Of a stretch of DNA of 12,465 nucleotides, positions 1-5,513 are shown piece by piece. Source of the DNA: DASSFZ01 sp036514635 (GTDB taxonomy: Bacteria > Chloroflexota > Anaerolineae > Fen-1058); NCBI GenBank assembly GCA_036514635.1, contig DATBWU010000100.1, positions 1 through 12,465 on the forward strand. Direction: 5' to 3'. The notes beneath the pieces were generated by a model that did no database searches, was not told the DNA's origin, and saw only the letters and a list, made by a program, of their open reading frames with translations. Position 1 is the first letter of the stretch. Each line of letters starts with the position of its first letter. Position numbers and translations under genes: made by a program.

Positions 1-2
1 AC

Positions 3-146
3 ACGCCGAGCAACACGCCGACGCCGAGCAACACGCCGAGCGGCACGCCGACGCCGAGCAACACGCCGACGCCGAGCAACACACCGACGCTGACCAACAC
101 GCCGAGCAACACGCCGACGCCGAGCAACACGCCGACGCCGACGGCA
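3..146 (+). repeat. In-frame tandem repeat encoding TPSN / TPTPSN linker
   Basis: Alternating 12-bp (ACGCCGAGCAAC) and 18-bp (ACGCCGACGCCGAGCAAC) units, all multiples of three, encode a Thr-Pro-Ser-Asn linker. Most copies are identical at the nucleotide level. The copies at 33-44 (AGC GGC) and 81-98 (ACA, CTG, ACC) have drifted. The array continues past the left edge, so its full length is unknown. Such identical units can expand or contract by slippage without shifting the frame. Confidence 0.9.
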
Positions 147-1361
147 ACGCAACTCGGCGCGAACAACACCGGCTGGATCAGCCCGCGGGCGCAAGCTGCG
201 CAATCGGGTGGTGATGGCAACGGCTATCAGACCTCGCCGGCCAACGCCTTCGCCGACGGCGGCGGCGTCGCCAGCGACGTCAACAGCGGCACCAACACCA
301 ACACGAACTGCGGCAACGCCGGCAAAGACCGCCACGCCTTCTTCGATTATCCGATCACGCTGCCCGCAGGCGCGACGATCAACGGCATCGAAGTACGTCT
401 CGACGCGCGTGCGGATAACACCGGCGGCGCACCGCACATGTGCGTCGAGATCTCGTGGAACAACGGCACCTCGTGGACGGCGGTCAAGCAGAATCCTAAT
501 CTGCTCACGACCGAGCGCACCGACATTCTGGGCAGCGCGACGGATACCTGGGGTCGCACGTGGAACACCAGTGAGTTGACCAGCACGACCTTCCGCGTGC
601 GCATCACCAATGTGTCCAGCAGCACCGCGCGGGACTTCTTCCTCGATTGGGTTCCCGTGCGCATTACGTACACCGGCGGCAGCGGGGTGACGAATACGCC
701 TACCCTCACTCCGACACCAACGAATACACCGCCGGGGCCGACCTCGACATTCACGCCGACGCCGAACAACACGGCCACTCCCACAAACACGGCCACACCG
801 GGCGCGCCGGTGCCCACGACCGTCACCCTTCAGGTAGCGGCTTCATCCGACGATGTCAACCAGGATGGAACCGCACTAGAGAGTACGTCGACGACTGTGT
901 GGCTGGGCAACGCTTCATCTACGACGTCAAGCTATTCCGGCCTTCGGTTCACTAATCTCAGCCTCCCTCCGGGGGCGACCATCAACTCCGCGCGCCTGGA
1001 AGTCTTCTCGAGCCAGTCCCAGTGGATCAGTATCGGTTTCAGCATTGCGGCAGAGGCTTCCGGCAATAGCCCAACCTTCTCGTCGAACAACCTGCCCTCT
1101 CAGCGCACTCTCACCACACATACGGTGAGCCACAACTCGAATGTGCAATGGCAAGCAAACACCTGGTACTCGCTGGACGAGATGGCAGCGGTGATTCAAG
1201 AGGTGATCGATCGGCCGGATTGGCAGAGTGGGAATAGTCTGTCGATCATCTTGAGAGGCACAGGCAGCACCTGGGGCCGGAAGTTCATCACGAGCTGGAA
1301 TGGCTCGCCGGCGACAGCACCCAGATTGGTCATCACCTATACCCCCAGCACCGGGCCGTAA
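3..1361 (+). CDS. Secreted multidomain protein with T/P-rich linkers, C-terminal part (5' end outside window)
   Basis: The reading frame is open from the left edge (first whole codon at base 3) to TAA at 1359-1361, giving the last 452 residues. Residues 1 to about 50 are a Thr-Pro-Ser-Asn linker. Residues about 57-225 form a beta-rich module (conserved stretch LPAGATINGIEV, then SWNNGTSW). Residues about 228-262 are a second T/P/N linker. Residues about 263-449 form another beta-rich module (GLRFTNLSLPPGATINSA, IQEVIDRPDWQSGNSL, closing PRLVITY), a pattern I know from many secreted bacterial proteins without a firm function. Such linkers are typical of large exported Chloroflexota proteins. 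A role at the cell surface, perhaps binding polysaccharide, is inference from the architecture and the adjoining glycan operon. There is no sortase motif or C-terminal membrane helix. The signal peptide and any catalytic domain would lie upstream of the window. Confidence 0.85.
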   Translation, partial: TPSNTPTPSNTPSGTPTPSNTPTPSNTPTLTNTPSNTPTPSNTPTPTATQLGANNTGWISPRAQAAQSGGDGNGYQTSPANAFADGGGVASDVNSGTNTNTNCGNAGKDRHAFFDYPITLPAGATINGIEVRLDARADNTGGAPHMCVEISWNNGTSWTAVKQNPNLLTTERTDILGSATDTWGRTWNTSELTSTTFRVRITNVSSSTARDFFLDWVPVRITYTGGSGVTNTPTLTPTPTNTPPGPTSTFTPTPNNTATPTNTATPGAPVPTTVTLQVAASSDDVNQDGTALESTSTTVWLGNASSTTSSYSGLRFTNLSLPPGATINSARLEVFSSQSQWISIGFSIAAEASGNSPTFSSNNLPSQRTLTTHTVSHNSNVQWQANTWYSLDEMAAVIQEVIDRPDWQSGNSLSIILRGTGSTWGRKFITSWNGSPATAPRLVITYTPSTGP

Positions 1362-1393
1362 CGCAACGGGCCGGGTGAAAGGAAGTGTTCAGT

Positions 1394-1603
1394 ATGATCG
1401 CGAAATCAGAATCCACTGCAGCCAACGCTAGCCCAACCGGCGGTCTTCATGGTCGGTGGCCCGGACGTCGATGCGCGGCTGGAGCTGATGCACTATCTCG
1501 GCGACGCCTTTCAGGCCGGCGGGTTGGGCTTGCTGGTCGATGCTGACATCGTGCAATTCGATGCCACTTCGCTCGGATTCAACGCGGTTGGGAGGTTCAG
1601 CTT
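1394..1603 (+). pseudogene. Relic of a GT4 glycosyltransferase N-terminus
   Basis: An ATG at 1394 follows AAAGGA (1378-1383). The frame that carries recognisable homology is offset from it: bases 1437-1592 in frame 3 read PAVFMVGGPDVDARLELM, then YLGDAF and later FDATSLGFNAVGRF. This matches the start of the intact downstream gene, which reads VLIMGGPDVDLRLELM, then HLQADF and later FVSAGFRYYPYPLGR. About 12 of 17 residues agree in the core, but most third codon positions differ, so this is not a fresh tandem copy. The relic lacks everything beyond about the first 60 residues of the family and reaches a stop at 1650-1652, inside the next gene. I read it as the frameshifted, truncated front of an older related glycosyltransferase gene. 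It could instead be a short expressed peptide, but the ATG and the homologous frame do not match. Confidence 0.5.
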
Positions 1604-2809
1604 ATGCTTCGGAATCACGTGCGTCCGGCCATCACTAAAGCAACTGTTCTGATCATGGGTGGCCCCGATGTTGATCTCCGCCTGGAACTCATGGGGCATC
1701 TGCAGGCGGATTTTGAAATGCTCGCCGCTGGCACCGCCATCGAGCTTCAGCCGAGATTCGTGTCGGCTGGTTTCAGGTACTATCCTTATCCGCTCGGCCG
1801 CACCATCAGCCCCGTTGCCGATCTCTATTCGATCGGTTACATCTGGCGGATGTGCCGCACGTTGCGACCGCACATCATACATACCTTTGACGCCAAGCCG
1901 GGGGTCTGGGGGCGTTTAGCGGCGCGCTGGGCAGGCGTGCCCGTGGTGATCGGGACGCTCCCCGGCCTGGGCTCGCTGTACGCGAATGATAATTTGTCCA
2001 CGCGCTTGATGCGGACAATTTATCAGCCGCTGCAGAAATGGTCGAGCCACGTCTCCGACTTGACCATCTTCCAAAATGGCGATGATGCGCGCCAGTTCAT
2101 CGCCGCCGGGGTGGTGCCAGAACGAAAAGCGATGGTTATTCCCGGCTCAGGTGTAGCCACCGAGGTATTTGCCCCTGCTCGAGTTTCTCACACCGCGCGC
2201 ATGCGCTTGAGGGATGAACTGGGTATCCAACCTGACGAGATCGTTGTGACCATGATCTCTCGGGTCATTCGCTCAAAGGGCGTTCTGGAGTTTATGGCCG
2301 CCGCTCGAGAGGTGGGCGCGAGCCACCCCCATCTGCGCTTTTTGCTGATTGGGCCTGACGATGATCAAAGCCTTGATCGGCTGAGTGAGGCCGAACTGGC
2401 TCAATTGAAGCAGGTGGTCACCTGGCCAGGGCCCAGACGAGATATTCCGACTGTGTTGGCTATATCCGACATTTTTGTTTTCCCGTCCGCCTATCGGGAA
2501 GGTATTCCCCGCGTTTTGCTGGAAGCGGCTTCGATGGGACTGCCGATTATCACCACCGATGCACCCGGCTGTAACGAAGTGGTTGAAAACGGCGTCAACG
2601 GTTTCTGGGTGCCTGCGCATGACTCGGCAGCGATTAGCCAGGCCATGGTGCAATTGATTGCGCAACCAGAACTTCGCCGGCGCTTCGGACAGGCCTCTCG
2701 GCAACGCGTTGTGGCGCGCTTCGACCTCTCCCTCATTGTGCAGCAGACGCGTTCGGTGTATCAGCAACTGCTGGCGCGTCGGGCGTCGTTGCCGGCTACG
2801 GAGGCTTGA
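1604..2809 (+). CDS. GT4-family glycosyltransferase
   Basis: A 401-residue GT-B fold glycosyltransferase, full length for the family. It would transfer a sugar from a nucleotide donor to a growing lipid-linked glycan on the cytoplasmic face of the membrane. The N-terminal acceptor domain carries the GGPDVDLRLELM start and IIHTFDAKPGVWGRL (residues 91-105). The C-terminal donor domain carries SRVIRSKGVLEF, the EX7E motif (E299 and E307 in REGIPRVLLEA), and TTDAPGCNEVVENGVNGF. This resembles PglA-type GalNAc transferases and similar exopolysaccharide enzymes. The start is set by GGGAGG at 1590-1595, eight bases before ATG 1604. It heads the operon; its stop lies 5 bp before the sugar-transferase start, so the two are probably translationally coupled. 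Donor and acceptor cannot be told from sequence alone. Upstream lies the relic of a related gene. Confidence 0.93.
   Translation: MLRNHVRPAITKATVLIMGGPDVDLRLELMGHLQADFEMLAAGTAIELQPRFVSAGFRYYPYPLGRTISPVADLYSIGYIWRMCRTLRPHIIHTFDAKPGVWGRLAARWAGVPVVIGTLPGLGSLYANDNLSTRLMRTIYQPLQKWSSHVSDLTIFQNGDDARQFIAAGVVPERKAMVIPGSGVATEVFAPARVSHTARMRLRDELGIQPDEIVVTMISRVIRSKGVLEFMAAAREVGASHPHLRFLLIGPDDDQSLDRLSEAELAQLKQVVTWPGPRRDIPTVLAISDIFVFPSAYREGIPRVLLEAASMGLPIITTDAPGCNEVVENGVNGFWVPAHDSAAISQAMVQLIAQPELRRRFGQASRQRVVARFDLSLIVQQTRSVYQQLLARRASLPATEA
2800..2804 (+). promoter_or_regulatory. Ribosome binding site deciding the sugar-transferase start
   Basis: GGAGG lies inside the end of the glycosyltransferase gene, ten bases before ATG 2815 but only one base before the in-frame TTG at 2806. 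The ATG is therefore the likely start, making the protein 221 residues. Confidence 0.7.
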
Positions 2810-2814
2810 TACAT

Positions 2815-3480
2815 ATGCTGATCAACCGCCTATTCGATGTGGTGTTCGCTATGGGCATCCTGTGGGTGACGTGGCCGCTAATCCTGATCGGCGGCCTGGC
2901 GGTGAAGTTCACGTCTCCAGGACCAGTTTTTTATCGGGCGCAACGCGCCGGCTTAGGGGGCAAGCCGTTCGAGATGCTGAAGCTCCGCACGATGCGTGTC
3001 GGCAGCGATACCCCCGGCCGCAAGATCACTGCGGAGGGCGATGATCGCATCACGCCGGTTGGAAGGCTGCTGCGCAAGTTTGAAATCGACGAGCTGCCGC
3101 AGTTTTGGAACGTGCTACGGGGAGATATGGCGATCGTCGGCCCGCGCCCGGAAGATTGGGATATTGTCGAACAGTATTACACGCCTGAGCAGCGCCGGAC
3201 GCTCGAAATTCGACCGGGCATCGTTTCGCCGGTTGATGTTCACTGGTATCCGGATATCACCTATCACGACCCGCCCCCCGCCGGTGTGTCCTTGCAGGAA
3301 TGGTATCTCAAGCGACACATGCCGGTTCAATTGGCCGAAGCCCTACGCTATGTAGAGCAGAAGGGTGTGCTGCTTGACTTGAAAGTAATCGCACAGACGG
3401 CTTTCTGTGTGCTCGTGCGCTCGTGGCTATTGCCTCCCAAACGACTGACGCTTCTGCCAGAGCCACTGAAGCGCGATTGA
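2815..3480 (+). CDS. Bacterial sugar transferase (PglC-like monotopic phosphoglycosyl transferase)
   Basis: A 221-residue protein of the bacterial sugar transferase family, the small single-domain form. It would move a sugar 1-phosphate from a UDP-sugar to polyprenyl phosphate, the first membrane step of glycan assembly. An N-terminal hydrophobic segment (residues about 5-28, with Pro21 in the middle) fits the re-entrant membrane helix of this family and is followed by TSPGPVFYRAQR. KLRTM is at residues 56-60. The catalytic Asp-Glu pair is D92-E93 in FEIDELPQFWNVLRGDM, near the D93-E94 position of Campylobacter PglC. VGPRPE is at 108-113. It lacks the extra N-terminal membrane helices of WbaP/WcaJ enzymes. 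It sits between the glycosyltransferase and the deacetylase with 5-bp and 14-bp gaps. Bacillosamine-type substrates are plausible given the neighbouring amination genes, but this is inference. Confidence 0.93.
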   Translation: MLINRLFDVVFAMGILWVTWPLILIGGLAVKFTSPGPVFYRAQRAGLGGKPFEMLKLRTMRVGSDTPGRKITAEGDDRITPVGRLLRKFEIDELPQFWNVLRGDMAIVGPRPEDWDIVEQYYTPEQRRTLEIRPGIVSPVDVHWYPDITYHDPPPAGVSLQEWYLKRHMPVQLAEALRYVEQKGVLLDLKVIAQTAFCVLVRSWLLPPKRLTLLPEPLKRD

Positions 3481-3482
3481 AC

Positions 3483-3487
3483 GAGGA
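3483..3487 (+). promoter_or_regulatory. Ribosome binding site deciding the PIG-L start
   Basis: GAGGA lies seven bases before ATG 3495. The longer in-frame start at 3423 lies inside the preceding gene, has no such site, and would add residues that do not belong to the PIG-L fold. Confidence 0.7.
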
Positions 3488-3494
3488 CCGATCC

Positions 3495-4175
3495 ATGTCA
3501 AAACAAGTTCTAGTCATTGCCGCACATCCTGACGACGAAGTCTTAGGCGTCGGGGGCACAATCGCCCGCCATGTTCAGCAGGGTGATCATGTATCGGTGC
3601 TTGTCCTCACCGATGGCGTCACGGCTCGCCATGCGGTTACCGAACCACAGAAAGAAGCGGCTCATAAAGCCTGCCGCGTGCTGGGCGTACAGGACGTACA
3701 CTTTGGCGATCTGCCCGATCAGCGCTTGGACGCTCTGCCTCTGCTGGAAGTAATTAGGCCCATCTCTGATTGGGTCAAAGAACTACACCCGCAGGTTGTG
3801 TACACTCATCATCGCGGCGACGCCAACCAGGATCATCGCACCGTTTTTTCGGCCACGCTTGTGGCGGCGCGCCCTTTTGGCGAAAACCCCATCGAGCGGT
3901 TACTGTGCTATGAAGTCGCTTCGTCGACTGAGTGGGCGCCGTCCTTTGCGGACTGGGCGTTTCTCCCGAACGTCTTTGTCGACATCAGCGCCACGCTGGA
4001 AGCCAAATTGGCGGCGATTGAAGCCTATCGAGAAACCTTCGAAAGCGAGGTTAAGCCTTATCCTCACCCGCGATCACCTGAAGCGATTCAGGTTTATGCT
4101 CAACACAGGGGGATCGCTGTCGGAATGCAGGCGGCTGAAGCATTTGTTCTGGTAAGAGAACTCGTCAAAGTGTAA
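3495..4175 (+). CDS. PIG-L/LmbE-family zinc-dependent N-deacetylase
   Basis: A 226-residue PIG-L family protein. The family removes N-acetyl groups from GlcNAc-containing small molecules or lipid-linked sugars using a zinc ion held by two His and one Asp. The N-terminal metal motif AHPDDE is at residues 10-15 (H11, D13, D14). The later ligand region reads HHRGDANQDHRTV, with H105, H106, D109, D113 and H114; H114 is the expected third zinc ligand. No signal peptide or membrane segment is visible, so it probably acts in the cytoplasm. The gene lies 14 bp after the sugar transferase and 18 bp before the aminotransferase. The position suggests deacetylation of a nucleotide- or lipid-linked HexNAc in this pathway, which would leave a free amine. 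Mycothiol- or bacillithiol-type roles are less likely in this setting. Confidence 0.92.
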   Translation: MSKQVLVIAAHPDDEVLGVGGTIARHVQQGDHVSVLVLTDGVTARHAVTEPQKEAAHKACRVLGVQDVHFGDLPDQRLDALPLLEVIRPISDWVKELHPQVVYTHHRGDANQDHRTVFSATLVAARPFGENPIERLLCYEVASSTEWAPSFADWAFLPNVFVDISATLEAKLAAIEAYRETFESEVKPYPHPRSPEAIQVYAQHRGIAVGMQAAEAFVLVRELVKV

Positions 4176-4193
4176 AGGGAGTCGAGGAGACCG

Positions 4194-5513
4194 ATGAACG
4201 CTGCTGTACAAACGATACGCGAAGCTTTCTTGCCTTTCGCTTTACCTTCCATCGGGGATGAAGAGATTGCTGAAGTCGTGGACTCGTTACGTTCGGGCTG
4301 GATCACGACTGGCCCCAAGGTGAAGCGTTTTGAAGCTGATTTCGCCGAATACATTGGCGCCAAACACGCTATCGCGGTCAGCTCCTGCACGGCTGGCTTG
4401 CACATCGCCCTGACCGGTTTAGGGATTGGTCCGGGGGACGAGGTGATCGTGCCGGCCCTCACCTTCTGTTCGACTGCCAATGTCGTCGTTCACCTGGGCG
4501 CCCGGCCGGTGCTGGTCGATGTCGGCCAGGACTTCAATGTCACATCGGAAGCCATTGCAGCGGCGATTACGCCCCGCACCAAGGCGATCGTGTTGGTTCA
4601 CTTCAGCGGTCAGGCCTGCGATCTCGCAGCAATCCATGAAGTTGCCGGTAGCCATGCGCTCCCCATTGTAGTCGATGCCGCTCACGCGGTGGGCGCTGCT
4701 TATCACGACCACAAGATCGGCTCGGACACCTTGGCGCGTGCCTTAGTCGACAGGCAGGGCCGGCGAGTCACGTACATCACCGCCTTCTCTTTCTACGCCA
4801 CCAAGAACATGACGACTGGCGAAGGGGGGATGATCACCACGAACGATGACGACCTAGCCGAGCACATGCGCGTGCTTACGCTACACGGTATGAGCCGGGA
4901 TGCCTGGAAGCGCTACACCAGCGCCGGCTCTTGGTACTACGAAGTGGTCCTGCCGGGCTATAAGGACAACATGACAGACATCCAGGCGGCCCTGGGCATC
5001 CATCAGCTGCGTCGGCTGGATAGTTTCATCGAAGCCCGTCAGCGCTACGCGCGCCTGTATGATAAGGCTTTCGCCGATCTGGGCGAGGTTGCAACGCCTG
5101 TCAATCATCCGGATCGCAATCATGTCTACCACATTTACGTCATTCGACTTTGCCTGGAGCGATTGGCAATTGATCGAGCGCAGTTCATGGATGAACTCAG
5201 GTCACACAACATCGGCGCCAGTGTGCATTTCATTCCCGTTCATCTCCATCCCTTCTATCAAGAACGCTTTGGTTATCGGCGAGGCGATTTCCCACAGGCT
5301 GAGGCGACCTACGACCGCATCGTGTCGTTGCCGCTCTATCCGCGCATGACCGAGATAGATGTGCACGATGTCATTCGAGCGGTCCGGCAGATCATTGCTC
5401 GACATCGTATCAACAGTCCTGCCGGTGACGCTGTCCAGAATCGACAAAGTGCCGTTGTATCGAATCGACAAGAGGATGACCATGTTCCGCCTAAGCATGC
5501 GACGACTATCTAG
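4194..5513 (+). CDS. DegT/DnrJ/EryC1/StrS-family PLP-dependent sugar aminotransferase
   Basis: A 439-residue fold-type I aminotransferase that would convert a 4-keto (or 3-keto) nucleotide sugar to the amino sugar, usually with glutamate as donor. The N-terminus reads FLPFALPSIGDEEI and SLRSGWITTGPKVKRFE, as in ArnB/PglE-like enzymes. D161 of DAAH should contact the PLP ring nitrogen. K204 in FYATKNMTTGEGG is the Schiff-base lysine. GYKDNMTDIQAALG follows. ATG 4194 has GAGGAG four bases upstream. Family members usually end near residue 405; here about 34 polar residues follow, containing NRQ twice, and their DNA overlaps the next gene by 32 bp. The adjacent WbpM/CapD-like dehydratase would supply the keto sugar, so a 4-amino-4,6-dideoxy product is likely. 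The exact sugar is not determined. Confidence 0.93.
   Translation: MNAAVQTIREAFLPFALPSIGDEEIAEVVDSLRSGWITTGPKVKRFEADFAEYIGAKHAIAVSSCTAGLHIALTGLGIGPGDEVIVPALTFCSTANVVVHLGARPVLVDVGQDFNVTSEAIAAAITPRTKAIVLVHFSGQACDLAAIHEVAGSHALPIVVDAAHAVGAAYHDHKIGSDTLARALVDRQGRRVTYITAFSFYATKNMTTGEGGMITTNDDDLAEHMRVLTLHGMSRDAWKRYTSAGSWYYEVVLPGYKDNMTDIQAALGIHQLRRLDSFIEARQRYARLYDKAFADLGEVATPVNHPDRNHVYHIYVIRLCLERLAIDRAQFMDELRSHNIGASVHFIPVHLHPFYQERFGYRRGDFPQAEATYDRIVSLPLYPRMTEIDVHDVIRAVRQIIARHRINSPAGDAVQNRQSAVVSNRQEDDHVPPKHATTI
5471..5475 (+). promoter_or_regulatory. Ribosome binding site deciding the start of the fusion protein
   Basis: AGAGG sits six bases before ATG 5482 and directly against ATG 5476, so 5482 is preferred. 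The in-frame ATG at 5359 lies deep inside the aminotransferase gene and gives no sensible N-terminus. ATG 5497 has no matching site. The signal lies inside the aminotransferase tail, suggesting coupled translation. Confidence 0.65.

Noticed and set aside
1..153. Regular repeats at the left edge as a CRISPR array
   Set aside because: Units are 12 and 18 bp with no unique spacers, and they are in frame within a coding region.
347..826. Minus-strand open frame opposite the secreted protein
   Set aside because: Val/Gly-rich antisense of the T/P linker and beta module with no family features; a GC-rich shadow frame.
1346..1380. GC-rich inverted sequence around the stop of the secreted protein as a terminator
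   Set aside because: The stem has a bulge and a G-G mismatch and no T-run follows.
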